Positions 22,315-34,466 of a stretch of 64,000 nt of DNA are shown piece after piece. The stretch is taken from assembly GCA_947561395.2 (NCBI GenBank), contig OX387184.1, forward strand, positions 37,624,766 to 37,688,765, in the 5' to 3' direction. Under the pieces are notes generated by a model, which worked only from the letters and a program-made list of their open reading frames with translations, was not told where the DNA came from and searched no databases. A program made the translations under genes and the position numbers. The DNA is from Buxus sempervirens (Eukaryota > Streptophyta > Magnoliopsida > Buxales > Buxaceae). The stretch's first letter is position 1, and every line of letters starts with the position of its first letter.

Positions 22315-23202
22315 CTCCTTGGGAACCGTGCCGAAAGGAAAAGAGCTAGGACTGAAGAAAGAGACCCTCACTGGCCCATTTGCGTGCATGGGAACTTGTA
22401 CCACCGCTTCATTAACATGGAGAGTGAAGCGGCCCAGGTCATTGAAAACATAGTCCCCCAAGGGTGGGGAGATGAGTTTCAGGACACCCCTGCCACGGAA
22501 GAAGACTACCTGCAAGACCTGGCTTAGATGCTCTGGGAGGAGCCAACATCTATGGAAATAATTGGAAATACCGTGCAAGTAGACCCATTGGCTCCTAAGG
22601 GATCACTAGATGACTTACCAGCACTGGTCGGTTTGGAATCCGTCGGCGATGTCACCATGGCCTTCGCCCCCCCAGATGAACCGGTTATCTCTGAAGGGAT
22701 ACCAACCCCTCCTACGGCAGTCGTAGAAGCACCGCCATCCGCCACCATTGAGGAATCCCAAGGAAAAGATCCGATCATGTATGTCTACATGATGGAAGGG
22801 CGGGACAGCTCAGGAGCGCTAAGCCATCGGCCATGGTCTCCTCCTCCACCTCCCTATATCCCGCACCTCGGAACTCGTGATGGACTAAACCGAATGTTCT
22901 GAAGCGTGCCCCAAGTGCTAGGGCCGGTACCAGAAGAAGTATACCATGCAGCTTATGGCAAATGGCAGCACTGGCTTACTCCTCCACTGTGCCTGGGATA
23001 CCCTCCGGAATACCTATAGCTGTCGCCCCGCCCAGGGTCGACCCTGCCAATGAAGTCACAATCGCGTATATGCCACCTGAGGATAAGATACCGATGGCCA
23101 ATTCCCCTCAGTGGATCATGGGTAAGGGTATCGTTAGGAAGCGCTCCCCGATCAGAGAGAAGCCAGAACAAGCCAGCAGGAGGCGCAGCACATAATCCCA
23201 TC
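22315..23202 (+). other. Element B protease-RT spacer
   Basis: Open fragments (22528-22902 and 22962-23195) encode Pro-rich, acidic, domain-free sequence in changing frames. Ogre elements are known to have an intron between protease and RT (from memory), which could explain part of it. I cannot place splice sites with confidence. Confidence 0.5.
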
Positions 23203-26200
23203 TGCATCTCATCTGACGATAGCGCCAACATGGTATTAGTTGGAGAACTGGAGGCGGCGGTCATCATCAACAAGGAAGACAAGGCACCACTGAAAAACTG
23301 GAGCGCCATGCCTTTTGCTATTAGCAAAGCTACGATTCCAAAGGGGGTTTCTGTTACCTCTGAACTTTCCGTTGTAGCTACTGCTGAAATTTTCAATGAA
23401 TATCTAAATGCTTCCTACTACTTGCATCTTTTAGAAAATGAAAACAACAAAAATAAGCAACTTGAGCATCGCAATCTTAGTGTCAATATCGACGCACACC
23501 TGGAAGATCTGGGGCACGGGATGGGTAATAAGATTGCCATAATTGAAAAAAAAGAAATCGAAAGGCCAGTACAGATGGCAATAATAAATGAAAGGCATGA
23601 GCCAGTGTCCAATCCTGAAAACGAGCAAGAGCTCGACAAGTCAGATTGGGGCACTTGCCCATCGCAGCAAGTAGATTCAAACATTGTCCCCTGTGAGCCT
23701 TTCGAGCATGAGGACGACGATGAATCATGGGAGACCCCGCTTGAAATCCAACTTGCATTGGAAAGGCATGAAAAGGGTCCCCGGGCCAACATTGAGGAAA
23801 CAGAGCCAATTGACATAGGTGAAATAGCACAACCAAGGATCCTCCAAATTGGTAAAAAGCTGTCACCATTATTGAGAAAACAGATGATTGATTTTCTTAA
23901 ATCTTATTCTGACGTGTTTGCATGGTCATACGAGGATATGCCCGGGTTAGACATGGACTTGGCCGTGCATAAGTTACCAATAAAGTTTGAGGCCGCACCT
24001 ATGAAACAGAAGCTTAGGCGCACGAAGCTGGAATGGGCCCTGAAGATCAAAGAAAATGTCACCAAACAGTTGGATGCCGGGTTCTTGCAATTAACTCACT
24101 ACCCAGAATGGTTGGCCAACATCGTGCCAATCCCCAAGAAAGATGGGAAAGTCAGGATGTGTGTTGACTACCGAGATCTGAATAGAGCAAGTCCAAAGGG
24201 CGACTTCCCATTACCGCACATCGACGTACTGGTTGACAATACAGCAACACATTCGATGTTATCTTTTATGGATGGCTTCTCTGGTTACAACCAAATAAGG
24301 ATGGCACCTGAGGATATGAAGAAAACATCCTTTATCACACACTGGGGCACTTACTACTACCGCGTGATGCCGTTCGGACTGAAGAATGCAGGCGCTACAT
24401 ATCAGCGTGTGATGACTTTGTTGTTCCACGACATGATGCACAAAGAAATGGAAGTATATGTGGATGACATGATAGCAAAGTCTAAGGAAGAAGAAGACCA
24501 TTTGGTGAACCTGGGAAAAATGTTTGACAAACTCAGAGAGCACAAGCTCTGACTCAACCCAAACAAGTGCGTGTTTGGAGTTACTTCGGGAAAGCTGCTC
24601 GACTTCGTAGTGGGCAAGCGATGCATTGAGGTCGACCCCGTCAAAGCAAAGGCAATTCTGGAGATGCCTCCTCCGTCGACAGAAAAGGAAGTAAGAGGGT
24701 TCCTGGGCAGATTGCAGTATATCAGTAGGTTCATTGCGCAGATGACTCATGTGTGTGAGCCTATATTCAAGCTACTGAAGAAGGATAATCCCGTGGTTTG
24801 GAATGAAGACTGTCAAGTAGCATTTGATAAGATCAAGGCCTATCTGACGAGTCTGCCGACGTTGGTTCCACCAGTCCCGGGATGACCGTTGATTATGTAT
24901 CTGACAGTCTCAGAGACGGCTGTGGGATGTGTGCTAGGACAACACAATGAGAAGGGACGGAAAGAACAAGCAATCTACTACCTGAGCAAGAAATTTACCA
25001 ACTTTGAAGTCAGGTACATAGTGCTTGAAAAGACGTGTTGCGCCTTGGTCTGGGCAGCTCAGAAGCTCCGGCACTATTTGCTCAATCACACGGTCTTACT
25101 GATCTCCAATCTGGATCCGTTGAAGTATATCTTTGAAAAGTCGATCTCTACTGGCAGGGTTGCCAGATGGCAAGTCCTTTTATCCAAGTACGGCATCGTG
25201 TATACGACTAGGAACGCGATAAAAGGACAAGCTGTAGTAGATCACCTGGCAAAGCATCCCCTGCCAGACTACCAACTGCTCCTGACTCACTTCCCAGATG
25301 AAGATGTGATGTGTACCGAGGCCACAGAAGACACGGAGGAAACTAAGTGGCAGATGTTCTTTGACGGGACAGTCAATGTAAATGGAAAGGGGATCGGAGT
25401 AGTATTGATCTCCCCAGAGGGTGTTCATCACCCAATAGCAGCTAGCAGCAAACTCCTGTTTGATTGCACTAGCAACATGGCCGAGTATGAAGCCTGTGTG
25501 CTAGGCCTGCGAGAAGCAATTGAGATGCATATCCAGGAGTTAAAGGTGTTTGGTGATTCAAGTCTTATCATCTACCAAGTGATGGGAGACTGGAGAACCA
25601 GAGATGCGAAGCTGGTACCGTACCAAGAACTGGTCAAGGAATTGGAAGAGCAGTTCGAGAGCGTGACATTCGATTACATGCCACGAGACGGGAATCGATT
25701 TGCGGATGCACTAGCTACGCTGGCATCAATGGCCACCATCACGGATGATACTTGGGTGCAACCATTAGAGATAGAAATTTGGCACTACCCTATTTACTGC
25801 TTCAGTGTCGAGAAAAGCACAGTCGAAGAAGAGCCTTGGTATGCAGACATCGATAGATACATAAGGGACAGAATTTTTCCAGAAGGTGCCTTGGCTGCAG
25901 AGAAGCAAACTATACAGAGGTTGGCAGGGCAATACTTCTACAGTGGAGGTAGATTGTACAAGAAGTCATACAACAACTCTCTACTGCTATGTGTCAGAGA
26001 AGCCGAGGCGCGGAAGCTGATTGAGGAAGTCCATGGAGGGTTGTGCGGTGCACACATGAATGGGCACATGCTAGCTAGGAAGATTCTAAGGATGGGCTAT
26101 TACTGGATGACCATGGAAGAAGACTGCTATGCCCATGTCAGGAAATGCCAGTTGTGCCAGATTTATGCGGACAACATCCATGCGCCGCCAAACACGTTGT

Positions 26201-27084
26201 ATTCCATGACGTCTCCTTGGCCCTTTGCCATTTGGGGAATCGACATGATAGGCCAAGTCCATCCGAAGGCTTCGAACAGGCACCGGTTCATCTTAGTAGC
26301 AGTCAATTACTTTACCAAGTGGGTAGAGGCCGTGTCTTTTGTGGATGTGAAGAAATCTCACGTGCTCAGGTTTATCAGAACTAATATAGTTTGTCGCTAC
26401 GGAGTGCCAGAAGCTCTCATCACTGACAATGCAAAGAACCTGAACAATAAGGACATGGAAAAGATGTGCGGAGATCTAAAGATCAGACATTTGAACTCCA
26501 CAGCGTATAGGCCCAAGATGAATGGGGCAGTAGAGGCCGCCAACAAGAATCTGAAGAAGATACTCGAGAAAATGGTGGTTACCTATAGAGACTGGCACGA
26601 GAAGGTTCCGTATGCACTACATGCCTACCGGACATCGATCAGAACATCGACTGGGGCAACTCCTTTCTCCTTGGTATATGGAATGGAAGCAGTCCTCCCC
26701 GTGGAAGTGCAGATTCCGTCATTGAGAATTCTGAAGGAAGCTGAAATCAGTGAGGTCGAATGGAAAGAATCCAAATTTGACCAGTTGCAGCTATTGGACG
26801 AGAAAAGGATCAAGGCTTTGTGTCATGGCCAACTCTATCAACAGAGAGTGGCGCGAGCCTACAACAAGAAAGTGAAGCCACGACATTTCAAGGTGGGAGA
26901 CCTGGTACTGAAGAGAATCTTCCCCCATCAGGAAGACAGTAGAGGGAAATTCAAGCCAAACTACGAAGGGCCATTCGTAGTCCACAAGGTTCTGTCCCGA
27001 GGAGCACTTATCCTGCAAGAAATGGACGGGGCAATTTTTCCTGAGCCGATAAATGCAAACGCGGTCAAACTGTTCTACGCCTAA
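23203..27084 (+). pseudogene. pol: Element B pol: RT, RNase H, integrase
   Basis: A frame of about 1,294 codons with only two stops (24550 and 24883, both TGA where Arg is expected, consistent with CGA to TGA change). RT: VRMCVDYRDLN, FMDGFSGYNQI and catalytic YVDDMIAK ending near 24480. RNase H: MFFDGTVN, NMAEYEA, VFGDSS, RFADAL. Integrase: HGGLCGAH plus CQLCQ zinc motif, then WGIDMIG, ITDNAKN and NGAVEAANK as the D,D35E triad, and a GKFKPNYEGPF tail. It is clearly related to element A pol. Confidence 0.95.
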
Positions 27085-27786
27085 GATCATCCTTATTGGG
27101 AAATGAAGAGAGGCCATCCTTGATCCTCCTTTAGACTGTAAATCCTTCCAAATGCCCTAAATTCTCCCCTAGTTAGACAATTTTGAGTCTTAAAATTCTT
27201 TCAACCCATTGCAAGTGTTCTACGTACCAAACAGGGCATTCCTGGCAAAGCAAAAGGAAGCAGGGCATCCTTGCCCAGGAAAACCTCAGAAAGGGAAAAA
27301 TGCAAAAAGAAAGAGAAAAGAAAGAAACAAAGAAAATGAGGAAATGTTTACCCTGACAAAAAATACAGGGATACAAATAAGCCAGGATGTAAGTCCCCCC
27401 AAGAAAAAAAAATAATAAAAATAAAAATAGCACACTTTGCAAGCCCAGATAAACAAGCTTTTTTGAGCCACTTATCCCTTCTTTCATAACCAAGACCAAG
27501 CCTACATTTCGTCCTATCTCTAAGACCTCTCAGATCCTAAAAAGAATGATCAAGGCAAACGATTAAGTCTACGTTCATTGGCAATGACGGAAATCAGAAT
27601 TTCTCGGAAAGGCTGGACATAGCGAAAACCCGAAAAAAGGGCGCTGTGTGCGTGGTCAGTTCAAAAAAAAAAAAAGAAGAAACCGGATACATTTGGATTG
27701 AGCAGAGCAAGGTACAGAAAAGAGCAGCATCAAACAGTAAACGGAGAAAAGTGAACAGATCTGGGGGGCCCAAACCGGCAGGTTGT
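27085..27786 (+). other. Element B post-pol region before solo LTR F
   Basis: Noncoding. It contains the conserved block at 27481-27645, an A13 run after 27660, and the left target duplication GTTGT (27782-27786) of solo LTR F. Confidence 0.65.
27481..27645 (+). promoter_or_regulatory. Conserved post-pol noncoding block, copy in element B
   Basis: CTTTCATAACCAAG, TTTCGTCCTAT, GCAATGACGGAA, GCGAAAACC and GGGCGCT occur in the same order and similar spacing as in A (minus 169-30) and C (minus 63410-63271). An A-rich run follows in A and B, as it does in the A copy. Confidence 0.6.
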
Positions 27787-30122
27787 TGTAACGTCCCGAA
27801 CCCGGGTCAGTGCAAACCGGCACCCGACCCGAATCCGGTTCGCTACTGTGACAACCCGAATTCAATTCAACAACCAAATCCGAGGTGTCACTGGCCCATA
27901 TCAAATAATCATCAGGAATATACCAGACTAAATAATTTAAATAATCCATTCAATTAAGTAACTATCAGAGTGCGGAAACAAGTATGTGCGGAAGTGTAGT
28001 CTAAAATCCTCAAATAAACATTAAAGTTAATCATCAATCATTAATATCAAAGTCTGGTAAAATAAAATGGTTACTATCTCTCTCATCTCTCTAGTACATC
28101 AAATCCAAATGAATAATAGTCTATCAAATATGACTAAGTCTAAACAATCCTCCACCTCAAACAAGATCCGGATAAAAGTAATCCTCCGGTGAATACTCAG
28201 CTACCTCTCGCTGAAAATCACTAAAATCCCCCTCTCGCGTATCAGCTGAAAAATGAAATGAAAGTATGGTGAGATACGAATATCCCAGTAGGTAACACAT
28301 GCATGATTAAACAGTTAATATAAGTAAAGTAACAGTTCATGCACGATTAAGCAATATCGACTAATCAGGCTCGTATAATCATTCGTGAATACAAAATAGT
28401 ATGATAAACAGTTCTAGAGATGAATTTCAGCAAGTTCTATTAGAAGAATCCAATATCAAAATCAATGACATAATTCATACTTTGCTAGGATGCACTAAAC
28501 AGTCACATCTGATCAATATCTCAATCACATGATTCCAGCATGTATACAATAATAATAACAAGTGTTTGTGATTTCAGTGTCATTGTAGGACTCACAAAGA
28601 TAGATAAACTTTTTGAGATGATTCTCAACCAATTGCTATACCACCGTGCGGCTTAGGAGCAATGCTACTAATGATACTCAAGTCCCATGCAGCGCAGCTT
28701 AGACAAAAGCCGTAGTCACTGACTTATTACACACATACCCATCAGAGTTGGCATGTACCACCAGCATGCAGCACCAGAATCAATACATGGAGATGGTCGC
28801 TTATCCACATGTACAGGGAATCACCAGCGGCTCACCGGGGTGTCCCTCCAGACATAGGACCTTCCCAGACAAAATAACTTGCAAAGGAAGCGTGTCGCAT
28901 ATAGGAGTAACTCAACCCAAATGACATATCCCTCAGCTATCTAGCAACAACTATGGATCCATAACCAGCTATGCCCACTAGACTCCAAAATTCTCTAAAA
29001 TATAATATTTCTATAAGGGTTGGTGCCTAGCGGCATATAAAGGTTAAATCTGTCAATTACTTCAATATTCGGTCATCTGAGTTCTGAATTCTCTTTATAA
29101 AGTTTTCTTGTTTACAGTGTCATTTAGAGTTGTTTTGATAATCAAATAATAGTTAAGTTTTCCAAAAACTAGATTTCTCAATTACTTTCAAAGTTTGGCA
29201 ATTAATGTCCTAAATATCCTCTTAATTTATTTCTTTGTAAAACAGGGTATTAGATAATTTATTTTGGTCTTAAAACATCTTAATTAATCATTAAAATTGT
29301 CTAAAAATAGTTTGGAATTGAATCAGGGTTTGAAATTACGAAAATCTGCAAAATCTGAATAAAGCGCCTAGGAGTGCTCAGGATCGCCCCGGCGGTCTGT
29401 GGTCGGCGGTAGTTCAAAACAGGACACCGATGATACATCTTCCAGCAGTCTTCGGTGGTCTAAGATTTTTAGCTAGCGCCGATGATCGCCGAGTATAGTC
29501 GAGGTCAGCGGTCATCCAAAATCGAACATAAACAGTTCTAAATCATGATTTTTCTCGTCTAACCTCATTCTATCATACATATAACATTAATACTAAACTA
29601 AATACATCAATAGATCATATAAAAACATGCTCTTGTGATTAAACGAACGTAAAATACCAAAAACGAATGTAAACGGTGTCACCTACCTCTTTCGTGCGTA
29701 TTTCTCCTTCTCTTCTCCAACCAACTATACTCACAAACATGAGATAATCCCTGGACGATGAAGAACACCAAAACCCAGTCCTTTCTTCCTCTTTCTCTTT
29801 CTTCCTCAGTTGCTCGATCATGTTCGTCGCTTGCGGCTGTTGTATACGAGAGAAATACAAAATGTATGTGTTTTAGGTTAATAAACTAATATATATACTT
29901 CTTGATCCCATGTATCTCACATGTAAACTTTCCTATACACACTGCCCAATCAGAACACATACCTCGATATCTCATGATCGGATGGTCAGATCTGCGTCTA
30001 ACTCTGGATCTCCACTAATTATATCATCCCCTACAATAATAAAATATTTCCATCAATTATAACTCTCAAGAATATTATTTATTAATTTAATTTATTATTT
30101 AAGGAAAATTCGGGGTTTTACA
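27787..30122 (-). repeat. Solo LTR F with perfect 5-bp target duplication
   Basis: The ends are TGTAACGTCC and GGGGTTTTACA, flanked by GTTGT at 27782-27786 and 30123-30127. No internal domain is present, so it is a product of LTR-LTR recombination. Minus orientation is favoured by a TATA-like GTATATATATTAG (30 bp around 29890) 230 bp from the 30122 end. It interrupts the 3' internal region of element B. It is not related to the LTRs of A-E by eye; its class is a different, probably Ty3/gypsy, lineage. Confidence 0.93.
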
Positions 30123-31547
30123 GTTGTGCCCAAGCTGAAGACTTCATAGTGGCCTGTGATGACAAGGCTATTGAAAATACCAAGCACTCCAAGTCCCGTC
30201 TAACCTTGGAAATCTCTTTGATATTGCAGACACAAGCACACACTAACACACCTATTTTCTCTGCAATTGTTCTGCTTAACTATTTTTAAGCTCCACAATG
30301 TGCTACTAACCTAAGTTGATAATCTCTCAACCTTGGCAAAGGCCGCTTCTAGCTGCAATGGGCAAGAAGAGAATAAGAAGACTGTTTTGCATTCCCCAGC
30401 TAGTCCACAACTAACATGCTGTTCCTTTCCCACCTTCACAGGTACAACAAAAATGGGATAACGGACATCCTCCTCTAAATCCCCAGGGGAGCTCCTTCAA
30501 CAAACAGAAGACGAGATCCTCTAATCCCCAGTGGAGTTCTTTCTAAACAATAAGAGAGAGTGATTCCTGATGATGTAATCTTCCCAAGCCTCGCCCAGTT
30601 TGAAGAGGCCGGCTTTGCGAAGAAGAGCGGAAAGAAGACAAAACAAGCTTGCGTCAATCCCTGGTGGAGCTTCTCGCACTCAACAAGAGCGCAAACGAGC
30701 ATGAAAAATTCACACCCAAGCTGGAGGAAAAGGCCTTACAAAGAAAGAATGACAGCATGAGGAACCACGTTTATCCCCAGCGGAGCACCCTTCCCAAGGG
30801 AACTCCCACACTTGTCAAAAACAAGACCCGACCCAAGAGAAAGGGCAGTAAGGAGGAGATCCCGCCCAATCCCCAGCAATATTCACTCGAAGCTAGGAAG
30901 CCTCTACCTCATAAAGCTAACCAAAAGGCACACTGCAAAAGAGAGAAGCAGCGAGGCAGGAAGGAGAACAAGCAAAGATGAAGATCTCGTCGAGCAAGAT
31001 GACCCTTTCGTAATTTTTGATTTCACATTTTTGTAAATAGAATAGAGCAGGTGTGTGAGATCCCTGGAGGCACTGGACAGTACTGGAAGCACCTCCTCAC
31101 CAACAGCCCCTCCTCCTCCTCTTTTCCTTCTTCTGCTCCTCATTCATCCCACCTTCTAAACCTTAAAAAAAAAACTGTTAAAAGCTCGAGTAAAAGACAC
31201 AAAGAAAGTCAGAATTCTGAGTCACCTAAAAGCCTTAACGGAACAAACAAGAAGAAAAGAATATTGTCTAGTGTCTGGCATCAACGCTGAAACACGTTGG
31301 CGAGCTCAAGTCCAATCTAATCTTTTTCAAACTTAAATCTAATCGCTGAAGAGTTGCCTTACAGGAAGCCGAGGAGAAAGGGTAAGGAAGCTCCGAAGCC
31401 AGGAAGTGACGCCACATCATTTGGCCGCTTTTCTTTCTTTAAATGAAAATTTCGAAGGACTAAGCTCGTCGACCATGTCGACAGAAATGCCAGGCGCAAA
31501 AATAAGATTATTTTTTCTCTTTGTCGTTCATCCGCAAGGTGACTCCG
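30123..31547 (+). other. Element B 3' internal region
   Basis: Noncoding as far as seen; the open stretch 30649-30981 is Lys/Arg-rich without a domain. It carries repeats of the word TCCCCAG.GGAG, complementary to the PBS (30481, 30525, 30658, 30774 and weaker at 30395 and 30868). The whole segment is homologous in inverse orientation to 52058-53364 of element D. Confidence 0.75.
30395..30880 (+). repeat. PBS-complement repeats in element B
   Basis: Five to six irregularly spaced words; the best, ATCCCCAGTGGAGT (30524-30537), is an exact reverse complement of 14 bases of this element's PBS region. See findings. Confidence 0.6.
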
Positions 31548-31562
31548 GCAAAGAGGGGCAGC
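31548..31562 (+). other. Polypurine tract of element B
   Basis: GCAAAGAGGGGCAGC directly before the LTR start TGTAAGCACC. The same AAAGAGGGGCAG tract precedes the 3' LTRs of D and C, so plus-strand priming is shared. Confidence 0.9.
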
Positions 31563-34466
31563 TGTAAGCACCTCATTTTTGCGCTCCCGGAAGAGCTGAA
31601 AATGCAAACCCTAAACGGAAAGTCAAACCCTTAGGGGTGAAAAGTTGACTTTTTGATCAAGTGATAATTGGCCACCTTGCTTTATCTAAATGGATAGAGG
31701 GTCCCGGCACGGTTCCAACGCAACCGAGTTTGCTGGAATCGGAGTCTGGATGAAGGATCCGCGGGCCGGTCAAACTTGAGGGGGAGCTGAAAGTTGACTT
31801 TCTGCTAAACCCCAAATCAGGTGCTTACCCCTATGCCATTGGATAGAGGGCTCCGATATGATTCTAGCGCAACTGAGTTTGCCCAAATCGGAGTCCGGAC
31901 AAAGGAGATATAAGCTGTTGAAGTTTCCGGGCAGCAATGCCGGAAACTGCACGTGGCAAAGAAACTGCACACATGGCAAGAAACGCAGAAAAATATCTTG
32001 AGGGGAAATCTGTAAATATCCAAAATTTGCCAAATATCTCAGGGATTAAACCAAAATCACGCATGGGGCTATCTGCGAATATCTCAGTGTCAAATCGGTC
32101 AAATCCAGGGGTTAATCTGCAAATATAAAAAATATTGGCAGAATGACCGAAAATATATTTCGGTTATACACAATTTGTATAACCGAAATATATTTTCGGT
32201 TCATAAAGTGAAATCGAATATCGCTCGACAGATTGTCTGAATCCGTACCTGACAGAAATTAACTGCCAATCGAGTGCAAAAGTAACCGAAATGTTATTTC
32301 GGTTACAAACAAATCCTGTATAACCGAAATTAATTTTCGGTTATAATGAAAAATTAGTGTAACCCGAAAATTAATTTCGGTTATCCTTTTTCTGGCTATA
32401 AATAAGGACTCCAACAATTTGGCTGGAGGTTGGCTGTTCTCCGATTTTCTCCCTCTCCCTACCCTGCTCGTCCCTCTCTTCTATACCCTCCCAACCCTTC
32501 CTAACACCCCAAACCCCTTCCCAAATCACTTGAAACTCTTCCCCATCCCCTCCTTCCTCTTTTGGAGACCTTGGAGGAGGCCTTGTGAAGACTTGGTGTT
32601 TGGAGAAGCGCTGTCCAGGAGCTGTGGTGCCTCAAGGAGCCTCAAGCACACCTCCAAAGAGTGTTTCAGCTGTAAGGTATGACTTCCCACTAAAATCTAT
32701 CCGACATATATGAATTTCAGCTCCTTTGCAGCACTTTAATCTTCAAGCATGTTGTAACTTCATGTCTTAGTCACCATATGCATGCTAGTTTGTCATTTTT
32801 GCCATCTCCTCATGATCATTTGGTGAAGGGTCACTTCCATATAGCAAGAAGGTAAGCCCGGTAGTATAAAAAGCGGTTAGAAAGTGTTTTGGATGGTTTA
32901 AAAGTGGTCATACCACCCCCATTAGATCACTGTTTTAAGGTCATGATAGTTGCTGGTTCCACGACAATATGAGGAGCATGTTCCTCTCACTTGAATCTTC
33001 CCCTTCCTTTCTTCAAATACTATTTTGGTAGGGTTTGAAAGCAATATTGATATGCTGAAATACATGAGATGTATGCCTATTTGCTATTGTATGCATGTAT
33101 AAAGTCTCTTTGTCAATCATTAGGATTTAAAGCATGCATGCCATGGTTTTAGCTTTGTATGATTGCATGCTTTTCCAACTGTTTTCATGCATGTGTTTTC
33201 AATAAGGTTTTCATCATGTTTCGAATTGCTGTTTTGCAACCATGAGATGCATGAGAAGCATGCCTAGGCTAGTATTTGTTGTTTTTTACTCGTCTTGGTG
33301 TAAGCATGCTGGTCTGATTTAGAGCAAGGGAAAACAAACCAGGGACACTCAGGTCCCTGGTTAGTCCTTTCTTTGGTTTGGAAAGGGGGGAAGAAACCCT
33401 TTTGATCCCCCACTGTTTGATCTTGAAAGCCCCAAAGAGTGAGCCAAATGGCTCTCATTCGTACCACTGTGGGTCCACAGAAGCTCCATACATGCTCACA
33501 AGTGTCTTAGACTGGTTCTCTATCCAAAAATGCAAAAAATCAATTTCGGCAGGTTAACCAAAAACTCAGATCGGTTACAGGGGCTTTCTGGCTTAACTGA
33601 AATGTATTTTCGGTTATACTGTGGGTTGTGTTCGACCGAAAGTAGATTTCGGTTGCCCTTAAGATTTTCCAAAATCATATTTTTTTGCAGGTTTGCTGAT
33701 TTTCTAGGTTGTTTGAACCGTACCGATTAGACCAACAGGGTTTCTGGGTCAACCGAAAACCCAAAATGGTGCACGGGCTGGCAAGCCCAACTTGATCCCT
33801 TTGTGGGACTTCCAACGGGGCCCACCCAGTCCAAGATCATATTTAAAAGTAAACAAGATATTCAAAATAAATCGAATGGGCCGAACCCTATGAGGCCCAC
33901 CAAAGCCCGAAAAAGAAAGCATGCTGGCTAATGTAGGAATGGTTTGGCCGTGACTGCAGGCACAGGCCTATCGGGCCCACTGAGCCCACCAACCCAACAG
34001 GGCAGGGTCCAATACCCTAACCCACTGAACCATGGGCCATCTGGTCCAAGTCTAGACCAACGGGCCCCAAGCTCATGGTCTAGCCCCCTTTGAGAATTTA
34101 AGGAAGATAAATTACAATAAATTACTTGGCAACCACATGTGGCCCACCCAATGGGCCCACCAATCCATCCAGCCCACCTTTGCATGAAAACCACTTAAAT
34201 TCTAACTTGAACCTTAAAAGAAAAATCGATTGAATTCACCAAAGCCCAAAGGGCCTCTCAGGATAGACTGAGGCCCACCAGGGGCATGTGGGCTTAGCCA
34301 AGTCCACCAAGGACACCGTGGGCCCTCCAATAGGGCCACCCAAGCAGACTCAGAGCATTTAACTGAAGAAGATAAAAGCAATAAAAGGGACCCACACCAT
34401 TCAGGTGGTCTCGCTCGACTTAACCAAATTGCATATCGGATCAGGAATCGGGTGAGAACCAAAAGT
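31563..34466 (+). repeat. Element B 3' LTR, truncated at its 3' end
   Basis: It starts TGTAAGCACCTC after the PPT. U3 holds TAACCGAAAT/ATTTCGGTTA palindromes (32145-32390), then the TATA box (32397). A donor-like AAGGTATGA follows about 260 bp later (32666). 33580-34466 matches 13079-14010 of the 5' LTR; at 34466 the similarity stops and a different LTR begins. Confidence 0.88.
32397..32404 (+). promoter_or_regulatory. TATA box of element B LTR
   Basis: GGCTATAAATAAGG directly downstream of the palindrome array; transcription would start about 30 bp later. Confidence 0.75.

Larger units (their letters stand above)
11746..34466 (+). mobile_element. Element B: Ogre-like Ty3/gypsy retrotransposon, interrupted by solo LTR F
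   Basis: Plus-strand order: 5' LTR 3' part, PBS (14224), extra ORF1 before gag, two tandem arrays, gag, protease, RT-RNase H-integrase, noncoding 3' region, PPT (31548-31562) and 3' LTR (31563-34466, truncated). An extra ORF upstream of gag and long LTRs are hallmarks of Ogre in the Tat group. Element A has split off the 5' part of the left LTR. In-frame stops in ORF1, gag and pol show the copy is inactive, though pol has only two stops in about 1,290 codons. Confidence 0.92.

Noticed and set aside
27646-27957. Open frames over the left end of solo LTR F
   Set aside because: They cross the insertion boundary and target duplication, so they cannot be an old gene.
30649-30981. Lys/Arg-rich open frame of 110 codons in the element B 3' region
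   Set aside because: The homologous region of element D is not open in the same frame, and the composition follows the noncoding repeats.
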